41,282 nt of DNA, taken from IMG/VR virus record IMGVR_UViG_3300010354_000196, positions 1 to 41,282 of that record. One strand, 5' to 3'. The number at the start of each line of letters is the position of its first letter. Position 1 is the stretch's first letter. The translations under genes and the position numbers were made by a program. Below, in pieces: positions 31,020-37,995 of this stretch. The notes below the pieces were generated by a model. The model was not told the origin of the DNA, did not search any database, and saw nothing but the letters and a program-made list of their open reading frames with translations. Source of the stretch: a virus.

Positions 31020-32038
31020 AACCCGACTACGAAGGCCGTTCATGGGCCATCTACGTTGCCGACTGCGTTGAGATCCTGGCCGGTCTACCGGACAACTCTA
31101 TTGACGCCTCGGTGTTCAGTTCGCCGTTCAGCTCGCTCTACATCTACTCAGATTCTGAGCGGGACATGGGCAATGCCGCATCTCATGATGAGTTCCTAAA
31201 GCACCATGCCTACATGGCACGGGAGCTGTACCGCGTCATGAAGCCAGGCACCGTGATCTGTGATCACGTCAAGGATACGGTGTTCTACGCCAACTCCAGC
31301 GCCACCGGAGAAAGCGGTCTGTATCCGTTCAGTGATGCCGCATTGGCGAACTACCGAGACGCCGGCTTTGTTCTCAGGGCCCGCACGACGGTCTGGCGCT
31401 GCCCCGTGATGGAGCGCAGCAAGTCCAACCCGGAACGGTTGCTATACAAGAACATTGGCGAGAACTCCAGGGTCTGTGCGCCCGGAATGCCTGAGTACAT
31501 CTTGGTGATGCGGAAGGATGCCCAAGGCGTCAAGGTTGGCGATCCTGTCCGCCATGCCGTCGCCAAATGGACGCCGGAGCGCTATGAATCCGATGCACTG
31601 GAGATCGGCGAGGAGAATGCGGCCCGCATGGCACGGGTTGGGCTGATTGACGGATGGGATGAGCGGCTTGTTCGTCAGCTGGCCGAGATGGCGAAGTTCC
31701 CGCTTGACCAGTGGCAGGAATGGGCCTCGCCGGTGTGGATGGACACCAGGACAACGGAGGTGCTGAATTCCCGGTTCAAGGCCAACGGCGATGAGAAACA
31801 CATCTGCCCGATGCCGCTGGACCTGATTGAGCGGTGCCTGACGCTCTACAGCAACCCCGGCGACGTGGTTCTCGATCCGTTCAACGGTATTGGCTCCACT
31901 GGCTACAAGGCCGTGGAGATGAAGCGCCGCTATCTGGGCATCGAGCTGAAGCCTGAGTATGCGCGGCAGGCCGCCAAGTTCCTGCGGCAGGCCGAAGTCC
32001 AAAACCTTTCCCTGTTTGCCATGGAGGTGGCAGCATGA
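31016..32038 (+). CDS. DNA methyltransferase, N4-cytosine/N6-adenine type (340 aa)
   Basis: Catalytic motif IV lies early (ASVFSSPFSSLYIYSDSER, residues about 32-50). The AdoMet motif I lies late (DVVLDPFNGIGSTGYKAVEM then RRYLGIELKPEY, near residue 285), the beta-class order. Motif IV reads SSPF where SPPY/DPPY is canonical, so the first proline is replaced by serine. Phages use such enzymes to mask restriction sites or to mark DNA. No restriction gene is beside it. Overlaps of 4 nt join it to its neighbours. Confidence 0.82.
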   Translation: MKPDYEGRSWAIYVADCVEILAGLPDNSIDASVFSSPFSSLYIYSDSERDMGNAASHDEFLKHHAYMARELYRVMKPGTVICDHVKDTVFYANSSATGESGLYPFSDAALANYRDAGFVLRARTTVWRCPVMERSKSNPERLLYKNIGENSRVCAPGMPEYILVMRKDAQGVKVGDPVRHAVAKWTPERYESDALEIGEENAARMARVGLIDGWDERLVRQLAEMAKFPLDQWQEWASPVWMDTRTTEVLNSRFKANGDEKHICPMPLDLIERCLTLYSNPGDVVLDPFNGIGSTGYKAVEMKRRYLGIELKPEYARQAAKFLRQAEVQNLSLFAMEVAA

Positions 32039-32319
32039 ACCGCACCATCAGAAAGGCGCAGTTCCACCGCGAGAACGGCACCGCCATCCGTGGCCAGGAT
32101 CTGCTGGCTATGCCTACCACGTCGCTGCTGAAGGTGTTCCAGGAAGCCCGGCGCATCCATGCCAGAAACAACGACGCACTGGCTGCCATGACGTGTGACG
32201 AACGGCAGTCCAAGGCAGCGCAGACAATGATGCACCAGCGATCCGTGGCGGCACTGATCTTCAACGAATCGGCGGTGATGATCGTGGAGCGACAGCTGGG
32301 CATGGGGTGTGAGCCATGA
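32035..32319 (+). CDS. Hypothetical helical protein (94 aa)
   Basis: MNRTIRKAQFHRENGTAIRG, then TSLLKVFQEARRIHARNNDA and MMHQRSVAALIFNESAV. Basic and helical. ATGA overlaps on both sides. It lies within the replication/recombination operon. No family recognised. Confidence 0.6.
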   Translation: MNRTIRKAQFHRENGTAIRGQDLLAMPTTSLLKVFQEARRIHARNNDALAAMTCDERQSKAAQTMMHQRSVAALIFNESAVMIVERQLGMGCEP

Positions 32320-32495
32320 CCCTCTATGACCAAGCCCGCGCCATTGCCGATGCCACCGGCACCCCCTGCTTCATCGTCCACCCCGCCCATCGCCCGCCCT
32401 ACATCGCCCGCACACCGCAGGCCGTAGAGCCCGGTTACACCATGCTCGCCCGTGTACTCCCTGAGCACGGATACTCCTCATCCTGGAAACCATGA
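32316..32495 (+). CDS. Hypothetical small protein (59 aa)
   Basis: MTLYDQARAIADATGTPCFI, then HPAHRPPYIARTP and LPEHGYSSSWKP. Exact ATGA overlaps with the genes before and after it fill an otherwise empty 170-nt gap, which is good evidence that it is real. No known domain. Confidence 0.6.
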   Translation: MTLYDQARAIADATGTPCFIVHPAHRPPYIARTPQAVEPGYTMLARVLPEHGYSSSWKP

Positions 32496-32899
32496 GCGCT
32501 CAACACCGCGCCACGCCGCAAACGTGGACACACATCAGGGCCAAAGCGTCATTGGCTGAGGTGGATTCTCCATCGGACTGGGACTACTGTCAGGCTCTTG
32601 CAGAACTTATAGACCGTGCGGAGACGATGCACGCTTGCATCGTTGACATCTACGACCAGCTCGGCCGCCTCAAGCACGGCCACGAAAGCAACTGGAGCCG
32701 GATCGTGAAGTTGGAGGAAGGCCCGGCCGTGGCCGAAGCCAGAGGACAGGGCTCTGTCGGTGACATCGTAGCGACAGAGGAGGAGCTGGCACAGCTCTAC
32801 TCCAGCGGCACATGGCACCGTGAGGTCCTCCGCGCCATCTACAACCTCGGCCGCCAGCACGTCGCTGCGGCACAACCCACATTGCAGAACCATCAATGA
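32492..32899 (+). CDS. Hypothetical helical protein (135 aa)
   Basis: MSAQHRATPQTWTHIRAKAS, then ALAELIDRAETMHACIVDIY and LYSSGTWHREVLRAIYNLG. Mostly helical and acidic. It overlaps the SSB start by 4 nt. No family recognised; position suggests an accessory replication role. Confidence 0.6.
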   Translation: MSAQHRATPQTWTHIRAKASLAEVDSPSDWDYCQALAELIDRAETMHACIVDIYDQLGRLKHGHESNWSRIVKLEEGPAVAEARGQGSVGDIVATEEELAQLYSSGTWHREVLRAIYNLGRQHVAAAQPTLQNHQ

Positions 32900-33267
32900 A
32901 CACCGTCCATCTCGTTGGCGAGCTGGCCTTCGATGCCAAGCTCAAAACGTTCCAGAGCGGCAGCGCCAAGGCCACGGCACTGATTGCCGCCAAGGCCGAC
33001 GGCCGTCAATACCCGGACAAGGTGGACGTTGCCGCCTGGGATGACGTCGCCCTGGCACTGGCAGACATGAAGCAGGGCGACCCGGTGGAGATCCGGGGTC
33101 GTGTCACCACCGAATCGTGGGATGACAAGACGACCGGGAAGAAGGTCTACAAACAGGTCGTGGTGGCTGAGCAACTGCGGCAAGGCCCGCCGCCTGAACC
33201 GCAGCGGCAGGCGCCGGCACGGCGGCAACCTGCAGCAGCACGGGATGACTCGTTTCCGCCGTTCTGA
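32896..33267 (+). CDS. ssb: Single-stranded DNA-binding protein (123 aa)
   Basis: The OB-fold core MNTVHLVGELAFDAKLKTFQ, AAWDDVALALADMKQGDPVE and IRGRVTTESWDDKTTGKKVY matches a compact SSB. A Pro/Arg/Gln linker leads to the C-terminal tip RDDSFPPF, close to the DDDIPF tip that recruits replication partners. It is shorter than cellular SSB. It pairs with the Sak-type annealing protein upstream. Overlaps the next start as TGATG. Confidence 0.82.
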   Translation: MNTVHLVGELAFDAKLKTFQSGSAKATALIAAKADGRQYPDKVDVAAWDDVALALADMKQGDPVEIRGRVTTESWDDKTTGKKVYKQVVVAEQLRQGPPPEPQRQAPARRQPAAARDDSFPPF

Positions 33268-33860
33268 TGCGCGTTCTAGTGGCCTGTGAATACAGCGGCA
33301 GGGTGCGTGATGCGTTCCGCCGCCGTGGCCACGATGCCATCAGCTGCGACCTGCTACCCACCGAAGTGCCCGGCCCTCACTACCAAGGGCCGGTGCAGGA
33401 TCTGCTGGGGGATGGCTTTGACCTCCTGATTGGCCACCCCCCTTGCACGCATCTGGCCGTCAGCGGCAGCCGTCACTTCCACCGTAAACAGCAGGAACAA
33501 CGGGAAGCCTTGGACTTTGTGCGCCTTCTGATGGATTCACCCATCGAGCGGTGGTGCATAGAGAATCCCGTCAGCATCATCAGCAGCGCCATCAGGCCGC
33601 CAGATCAGATCATCCAGCCGTGGGAACACGGCCACGGTGAGACGAAGGCCACCTGTCTCTGGCTGAAAAACTTGCCGCAGCTGCGCCCCACCAACGTGGT
33701 CAGCGGCAGAGAGAACAGGGTTCACAGGATGCCCCCTGGCCCTGATCGGTGGAAAGAACGCAGCCGCACCTACGAAGGCGTGGCCGAGGCCATGGGCAAG
33801 CAATGGGGAGAGGCTGCGCTGCCTGCCGTGGTTGAGCAGCTCTGCTTGATGACGGCATGA
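33267..33860 (+). CDS. C5-cytosine methyltransferase-like protein (197 aa)
   Basis: MRVLVACEYSGRVRDAFRRR is the AdoMet loop of Dcm-type enzymes, DAISCDLLPTEVPG follows, and LLIGHPPCTHLAVSGSRHF holds the Pro-Cys catalytic pair. ERWCIENPVS provides the ENV-like motif VI. The protein lacks a large target-recognition domain and is about half the length of full enzymes, as in short phage versions. Together with the other methyltransferase it suggests modified phage DNA. Activity is not assured. Confidence 0.72.
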   Translation: MRVLVACEYSGRVRDAFRRRGHDAISCDLLPTEVPGPHYQGPVQDLLGDGFDLLIGHPPCTHLAVSGSRHFHRKQQEQREALDFVRLLMDSPIERWCIENPVSIISSAIRPPDQIIQPWEHGHGETKATCLWLKNLPQLRPTNVVSGRENRVHRMPPGPDRWKERSRTYEGVAEAMGKQWGEAALPAVVEQLCLMTA

Positions 33861-33863
33861 TCC

Positions 33864-33872
33864 GGCAACCTA
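33864..33872 (+). promoter_or_regulatory. Motif A copy (GGCAACCTA), plus strand
   Basis: GGCAACCTAACCCAAAG followed by CCTTAGACCC and ATG 33891. The copy is non-coding and lies 18 nt before the start. It nearly duplicates the portal leader although it is on the opposite strand, 13 kb away. Confidence 0.65.
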
Positions 33873-33890
33873 ACCCAAAGCCTTAGACCC

Positions 33891-34343
33891 ATGGCCCGCG
33901 CTTCTGGCAGGAGATACAGCAGAGATGCCCGTGGGCGGTTCTCTAGCTCCGGCGCCACGGCACGCGGCGGCAGGCTCGGCAAGCAATCAGGGCGCCGTGG
34001 GTCCGTCAAGGCCAAGCTGCCCGCATCGCGCCCCGGCGGCACCGTGACCAAGGGGAAAACCAACAAGCCGGCAACCCCTCCGAAGCCGGCAGCACGCAAA
34101 CAGCGCGGCATTGAATCGCGCCTTGAGCGGTCGTCAACGTTGATGCTGGACTACCGCAGAAGTCAGAATCGCGTCCCTTGGCAACATGGCGTTAAGCCGA
34201 TGACGCCCGCAAGGGCGCAGCACATGGAGCGCCGTGTGCAGCAGCAGAAACAGGCGATTGCCAACCTGTACGGCAAGCTCTCACCTTCCAATCAGAAAAG
34301 GGCTTCTACCAAGCTGCGCCGGTCGAGGTTGATGAGTGGCTGA
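33891..34343 (+). CDS. Basic GRF(A/S)S-family phage protein, copy 3 (150 aa)
   Basis: MARASGRRYSRDARGRFSSS then GATARGGRLGKQSGRR, followed by Lys/Pro-rich sequence (GKTNKPATPPKPAARKQRG) and a helical C-terminus (AQHMERRVQQQKQAIANLYG). It shares the N-terminal block with copies 1, 2 and 4 but not the tail. It is separated from the head genes, between a methyltransferase and RusA, and carries its own motif A. That makes it look like an inserted cassette. Confidence 0.7.
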   Translation: MARASGRRYSRDARGRFSSSGATARGGRLGKQSGRRGSVKAKLPASRPGGTVTKGKTNKPATPPKPAARKQRGIESRLERSSTLMLDYRRSQNRVPWQHGVKPMTPARAQHMERRVQQQKQAIANLYGKLSPSNQKRASTKLRRSRLMSG

Positions 34344-34755
34344 CGCCATCACCTTCCGAGTCTCGGGGATGGCTCCCCAGCCACAGGGGAGCAAGCGCCA
34401 CGTCGGCGGTGGGGTGATGATCGAGTCGTGCCGAGGCGTGAAGCCCTGGCGCATCCTTGTTGCCGAAGCTGCCGCAGCCTCCGGGGCCTCTCTGCTGAGG
34501 GGCCCCGTTTCAATGTCAGCCGTGTTCCTGTTCGCCCGTCCCAAGGGCCACTACGGCAAACGCGGGTTGAAGCCTTCCGCGCCACGGTGGCACTCGGTCA
34601 AGCCTGACGTTTCGAAGTTGCAGCGCAGCACCGAGGATGCACTGAGCGGGATCCTGTTTGAGGATGACGCACGGATCACGTCGGCCAACATCTCCAAGCG
34701 GTACTGCGTGGGTGACGAGCTGCCTGGGGCGATCATCACGATCGTTCAGTTGTAG
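34336..34755 (+). CDS. rusA: RusA-like Holliday junction resolvase (139 aa)
   Basis: Starts at GTG 34336, overlapping the previous stop. Contains FRVSGMAPQPQGSKRHVGGG at the start, PDVSKLQRSTEDALSGILFE then DDARITSANISKRY. The P-D-x-x-K-L ... D-A-L-x-G-x-L-F-E-D-D pattern carries the catalytic aspartates of RusA endonucleases. RusA cuts four-way junctions left by phage recombination. It ends the replication block; a palindrome covers its stop codon. Confidence 0.85.
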   Translation: MADAITFRVSGMAPQPQGSKRHVGGGVMIESCRGVKPWRILVAEAAAASGASLLRGPVSMSAVFLFARPKGHYGKRGLKPSAPRWHSVKPDVSKLQRSTEDALSGILFEDDARITSANISKRYCVGDELPGAIITIVQL

Positions 34756-34766
34756 GTGCCTACAAC
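34749..34766. repeat. Palindrome over the rusA stop codon
   Basis: GTTGTAGGTGCCTACAAC has 8-bp perfect arms around a TG centre and includes the TAG stop. A weaker AACCCC/GGGGTT hairpin follows at 34769-34792. Together they may terminate the replication operon, although no T-run follows. Confidence 0.5.
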
Positions 34767-35040
34767 GAAACCCCCAGGCTTCCCCAGGGGTTCCGTCCGC
34801 ACCCTCCCCCGACCACACCAGGCAGCCAAAGGAGAGACAGTCGGCACCACCCGTTACTGCCCAGCCATCCTAGAGCCCCCTCGCCACTGCATTGTGTCGA
34901 GTTGTGACAGCGGCGGGGCATGGGGGTTCCCAATGGCGACAATGGGGGAGTCGAAGGACGCGCAGGCGCTGCCCCGTCCACCGGCACATCCACCCGGTCG
35001 CAGGCACTGAGAGGCCTCCCGGATCCCGCACCCACCACCA
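34756..35040. promoter_or_regulatory. 285-bp gap with hairpin, weak motif B and leader C
   Basis: After the hairpins the gap has no convincing gene. It contains GGGGTTCCCAATGGCGACAA near 34922-34941 (weak motif B with a possible -10) and ends CGCACCCACCACCA directly before ATG 35041. It probably starts a separate transcript. Confidence 0.4.
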
Positions 35041-35442
35041 ATGAAATCCACCATCCCCGCCCACGCTGGCCGCATCGCAGGCCACGTCTGGCTGGCACTC
35101 CGCTGGTTCTGGGCCCAGCTTGATTGGGAACTGATCGGCTACCTCGTCAGCCGTGGCATCGTCACCTTTGCGGTCATCCTGTACCTGCTGGGCAAAGGCC
35201 TCGGCACTGCGGTTCACAAGGCGAACGATTGGCTCAGTGCCTGCTGGGTGGCCCTCTGGGTCCGCCCCGAGGCCCCTGCACCCGCAGCCGCCCCTGAGCC
35301 TGCCCCGGTGCCCGCACCGCCTGCCGTGGCGCCCCTGTTCGATGAGCTGGCGCACCTGTCAGTCCGGCAGTTACGCGAACTCACCGGCATCCGCTCCAAG
35401 CGATTCCGTCGCGCAGAACTACTCGCCATGGTTGCCGCCTGA
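35041..35442 (+). CDS. Membrane-anchored protein with SAP-like C-terminus (133 aa)
   Basis: A hydrophobic segment at about residues 32-55 (ELIGYLVSRGIVTFAVILYL) follows an aromatic amphipathic stretch. Next comes a Pro/Ala linker (EAPAPAAAPEPAPVPAPP), then LSVRQLRELTGIRSKRFRRA, resembling a SAP/HeH/Rho-N helix-extended-helix motif that binds nucleic acid or protein. A membrane anchor joined to such a module could tether DNA or RNA to the membrane. That is inference. Leader C precedes it. Confidence 0.6.
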   Translation: MKSTIPAHAGRIAGHVWLALRWFWAQLDWELIGYLVSRGIVTFAVILYLLGKGLGTAVHKANDWLSACWVALWVRPEAPAPAAAPEPAPVPAPPAVAPLFDELAHLSVRQLRELTGIRSKRFRRAELLAMVAA

Positions 35443-35452
35443 GGTAGAGGCT

Positions 35453-35475
35453 GCCCTAGGGGAACGCCCTAGGGC
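35453..35475. repeat. Direct repeat of a CCCTAGGG palindrome
   Basis: GCCCTAGGG, 5 nt, then GCCCTAGGG again. Each unit is itself an 8-bp palindrome and the two centres are 14 bp apart. It lies between convergent genes (35442 and 35549). It could be an operator or, as one larger hairpin, a terminator. Confidence 0.5.
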
Positions 35476-35548
35476 TCACCGCCTGCCTCCATGACGGACT
35501 CTTGGACGAGGGTGCAAAACGACCCAGAAACCCTAGCCACAACAGGCC

Positions 35549-36157
35549 TCAGGCTGCCACCCACTCCCACCGCCGCCCCAGCGACCGCCGGCCCGTCCGC
35601 GCTGACCACTGAATCGTGGACACGTCACAGTGCAGCGCCTCCGCAGCCTCCCTCGCACCCCCGTACACCTCCCCGGTATCCACGCACCGCACCCGCCGCC
35701 GCACGTTCGGACGGAACGGGTATTCAGCCGCGATCCGGTCCGCCAGCTCACGGTTTTCCAGCACCTCAAACAGTGCATCCGCGCTGCAGCCCCCAAACCG
35801 CCAGGGCTGTTCCTTGGCCAGCCTCACAAGGTGCCGCCGCTTGATGAACCGCTTCCCGTAAGGGTGCGTCTGACGCGACTGCAGCAGCCCGCTCTGACAC
35901 CACTGGTTGATGGCTGACTGCGTGATCCCCAGCGACTTCAGGCCGCTGAGCATGATCCACGACCCCACTGGCACCACGCTGTAGCCGTGATGGTTCAGGA
36001 ACTCCTTGATGGCCAGCCGGGTCCGCTGCGGCCACCCACGCCTGGCGGCCTCCCCTTTCCAAAAGCTCACGATCATGCCTAGGGGCAGATCCCCGGCAAG
36101 CTCCTGCAGCAGCTCAGTCTCTGCCTGCGTCCAGTGCTTGGCGCCTTTGCGTCCCAT
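35549..36157 (-). CDS. Multi-domain DNA-binding regulator (202 aa)
   Basis: Start ATG 36157 (MGRKGAKHWTQAETELLQEL), chosen for the leader C copy before it. Residues 8-60 resemble a Myb/SANT-like domain (HWTQAETELLQELAG ... GWPQRTRLAIKEFLNHHG). Residues 65-115 look like a MerR-type wing (MLSGLKSLGITQSAINQWCQ, KRFIKRRHLVRLAKE). Residues 155-202 match a NUMOD1-type motif (VRCVDTGEVYGGAREAAEAL). No nuclease motif is visible. Divergent from the rightward small-gene operon, it is a candidate repressor of that operon. Confidence 0.6.
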   Translation of the reverse strand: MGRKGAKHWTQAETELLQELAGDLPLGMIVSFWKGEAARRGWPQRTRLAIKEFLNHHGYSVVPVGSWIMLSGLKSLGITQSAINQWCQSGLLQSRQTHPYGKRFIKRRHLVRLAKEQPWRFGGCSADALFEVLENRELADRIAAEYPFRPNVRRRVRCVDTGEVYGGAREAAEALHCDVSTIQWSARTGRRSLGRRWEWVAA

Positions 36158-36321
36158 TGGTCGGTGGTGGTTGCGGGCCGCCCCACGGCGGCAGTTCCCG
36201 GAGCCTACCCCTTCGCTTCCCAAGGCCGTATGACGAGATGCAACAATCCGCCTCCCAAAGCCGAGGGACAGGGGTTACAGTTCCAACAGGCGGACCTCCC
36301 GCCCCGCACCCACCACCACCC
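36158..36321. promoter_or_regulatory. Divergent control region with two motif B copies
   Basis: On the plus strand motif B occurs at 36211-36223 (TTCGCTTCCCAAG) and 36248-36260 (CCGCCTCCCAAAG). After them come GGGGTTACAGTT (possible -10) and a leader C copy CGCACCCACCACCACCC ending at ATG 36322. On the minus strand CGCAACCACCACCGACC precedes ATG 36157. Both genes thus start with the same type of leader. Confidence 0.55.
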
Positions 36322-36543
36322 ATGACCCTTAGAGACTTCATCGCCGAGCGGCTGCAGTCCGCCTACGGCGATCAGATCAGCGATCAGCTCTGGGATCTGG
36401 CCGACTCCGTTGAGGCCTCCCTGCTGTTCGATGGCCTGAATGACCAGATCGATACCGTGGCCGACGCGATCCTCTGCGAACAGGTCACCGCTGCCCGCGA
36501 TGAGCGTGCTGCCCTGTCCTGGGCTGCCTCCGGTTTCCGCTGA
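36322..36543 (+). CDS. Small acidic helical protein (73 aa)
   Basis: MTLRDFIAERLQSAYGDQIS, then DQIDTVADAILCEQVTAARD. It opens the rightward small-gene chain. No motif recognised. Its leader and first residues resemble those of 23203-23433. The start is fixed by leader C. Confidence 0.6.
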   Translation: MTLRDFIAERLQSAYGDQISDQLWDLADSVEASLLFDGLNDQIDTVADAILCEQVTAARDERAALSWAASGFR

Positions 36544-36569
36544 CTCCTGTCCCTCCGCTTTCCAAACCC

Positions 36570-36893
36570 ATGACCATCGAATGCGAATCCGCCCTGTCCG
36601 ATCTGGTTCTCCAGGCCGCACGGGATGCCGTTGCCTCTCCCCTCGGGCAGGCCTTCCAGCGTGGTGGCAGCCGCCCCGCTGCCAGCAGCCGCAACCAGCC
36701 GCTGGTGCCCCTGCTGGAGTCCCTCCTGGACGCTGCCGACGCAGTGGCCGCTGCCATTGCTGACAACGCCTGGGACGAGTCCCGCCCCATGGACAAGGAC
36801 TGGGTGCAGGAGCTGCGCGGCCAGGCCCAGAAGCTGGCCGCCGTGATCCACTCCGCATCCACCTGCCCTGATCGCACAAAGGAGCTGGTCTGA
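36570..36893 (+). CDS. Hypothetical protein (107 aa)
   Basis: MTIECESALSDLVLQAARDA, then LLESLLDAADAVAAAIADNA and DWVQELRGQAQKLAAVIHS. Helical. A motif B variant (CCGCTTTCCAAACCC) ends exactly at its ATG. The stop couples to the next start as TGATG. Confidence 0.6.
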   Translation: MTIECESALSDLVLQAARDAVASPLGQAFQRGGSRPAASSRNQPLVPLLESLLDAADAVAAAIADNAWDESRPMDKDWVQELRGQAQKLAAVIHSASTCPDRTKELV

Positions 36894-37156
36894 TGTTCGC
36901 CACCGTTGACGACGCCATGGACGCCTGCGAAACCGCAGGCCTTGAGCCACGCATCCAGCACGGCGGCCTCGGGGAAACCAGCTACTGGGTCTACCTGAAC
37001 GGCGCCTTCAGCAGCTATTGGGGGGACAAACAGTTCCTGGGCTGGGCTAACGCCTACTTCGCCCTGCTAGAGGCCGGCGGCCTTGACGAAGACGACACCG
37101 ACAGCGACGAGGACGTGTTCTTTGTCCTGCCGTCCGCAGCGCGGGGGGAGGTCTGA
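36893..37156 (+). CDS. Hypothetical protein (87 aa)
   Basis: MFATVDDAMDACETAGLEPR, then SYWVYLNGAFSSYWGDKQFL and an acidic stretch DEDDTDSDEDVFFVL. Alpha/beta and acidic. It overlaps its neighbours by 1 nt. Function unknown. Confidence 0.6.
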   Translation: MFATVDDAMDACETAGLEPRIQHGGLGETSYWVYLNGAFSSYWGDKQFLGWANAYFALLEAGGLDEDDTDSDEDVFFVLPSAARGEV

Positions 37157-37332
37157 TGCCTGCCTACGTCATCACCTACCAGCGCCCTGCCCGCAGCGCC
37201 CCAGACGTTCGCATCAACGATGTCACCGTCTGGGTAACGCCTGACGACTGGGACGCCCAACTCGCCTCAGAACGCTTTGAGGCCATCCACAACGGCACCA
37301 CCGTCCTGAACATCCTGCCGACCCACCAATGA
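37156..37332 (+). CDS. Hypothetical small protein (58 aa)
   Basis: MPAYVITYQRPARSAPDVRI, then NDVTVWVTPDDWDAQLASER. Exact start/stop overlaps with both neighbours support it. Its first half looks like a small beta-hairpin domain. No family recognised. Confidence 0.6.
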   Translation: MPAYVITYQRPARSAPDVRINDVTVWVTPDDWDAQLASERFEAIHNGTTVLNILPTHQ

Positions 37333-37595
37333 GCCCTGAGCTTCCTCCGTTCTGTAATGCCCGTGCTCGCGCCCGTATTCGTGCCGCTGCGCCTCGTTCA
37401 CGTCGCGTTGCATCGCCTCGCCGCCCCAACCGCTGTGCTGCGGCTTTTGCCAAGGCCTTTACCTATCGCGGAGCCTTGACGGTCTTCGCCGTGGGCACCT
37501 TCCTCCTGGCCTGGTACGCCGTGTCCCTTGATCAGAAGGAACAGCAGCACCGCCGGGACATGGCTTACCTCACCTATCGCACCCTTGCCCAATGA
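37329..37595 (+). CDS. Arg-rich single-TM protein (88 aa)
   Basis: Residues 1-42 are very basic (RARARIRAAAPRSRRVASPR). Residues about 47-66 are hydrophobic (GALTVFAVGTFLLAWYAVSL). The end is polar with coiled-coil character (DQKEQQHRRDMAYLTYRTLA). Positive-inside topology puts the Arg tail in the cytoplasm. It is paired by a 4-nt overlap with a second membrane protein. The pair could be a lysis or membrane-modifying unit. Unproven. Confidence 0.6.
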   Translation: MSPELPPFCNARARARIRAAAPRSRRVASPRRPNRCAAAFAKAFTYRGALTVFAVGTFLLAWYAVSLDQKEQQHRRDMAYLTYRTLAQ

Positions 37596-37741
37596 CTAAC
37601 CGCGCCTGGCTGTTGCTCGTCTGCGCCGTGCTGTCCCTGCAGATCGGCCTAGCCGTCTACTTCCTGCCCCAGAAGTGGTTGGTGTGTCGTGTGCTCTACA
37701 CCGAAACCCTGGCCCGTGTCCTTTGCCTGTCTTCCAAGTGA
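37592..37741 (+). CDS. Small membrane or secreted protein (49 aa)
   Basis: MTNRAWLLLVCAVLSLQIGL then AVYFLPQKWLVCRVLYTETL. An N-terminal hydrophobic helix with a positive start resembles a signal anchor. Overlaps of 4 nt connect it to both neighbours. Confidence 0.55.
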   Translation: MTNRAWLLLVCAVLSLQIGLAVYFLPQKWLVCRVLYTETLARVLCLSSK

Positions 37742-37995
37742 CCACCGACACCACCACCGCAGCGCCTGAGCTGCTCATTGCCGACGACGACGACACCCGC
37801 TTCCGCTTCAAGCTGGGCAAGCGTGCCTACGTCCGTGGCTGGATCAACAGCGAGCCGGTCATCATCACCCGCCGCCTGCTGCACCTCTCCACTGTTGGCA
37901 TCTACGCCCCGCACTACGAGGTGGCAGACGCGGATGGCAAGGGCTGGCGCATCGCCCAGTTGGAACTCAGCAGCAAAGCTATCGACGTGCGATGA
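37738..37995 (+). CDS. Hypothetical beta-rich protein (85 aa)
   Basis: The start chosen is GTG 37738, which overlaps the preceding stop (GTGA). Sequence MTTDTTTAAPELLIADDDDT, then FKLGKRAYVRGWINSEPVII and GIYAPHYEVADADGKGW. The body looks like a small SH3-like barrel. Function unknown. Confidence 0.6.
   Translation: MTTDTTTAAPELLIADDDDTRFRFKLGKRAYVRGWINSEPVIITRRLLHLSTVGIYAPHYEVADADGKGWRIAQLELSSKAIDVR

Noticed and set aside
37329-37741. Rz/Rz1-type spanin pair
   Set aside because: Two adjacent membrane proteins are present, but there is no lipobox and no nested frame. The periplasmic coiled coil is too short to call.
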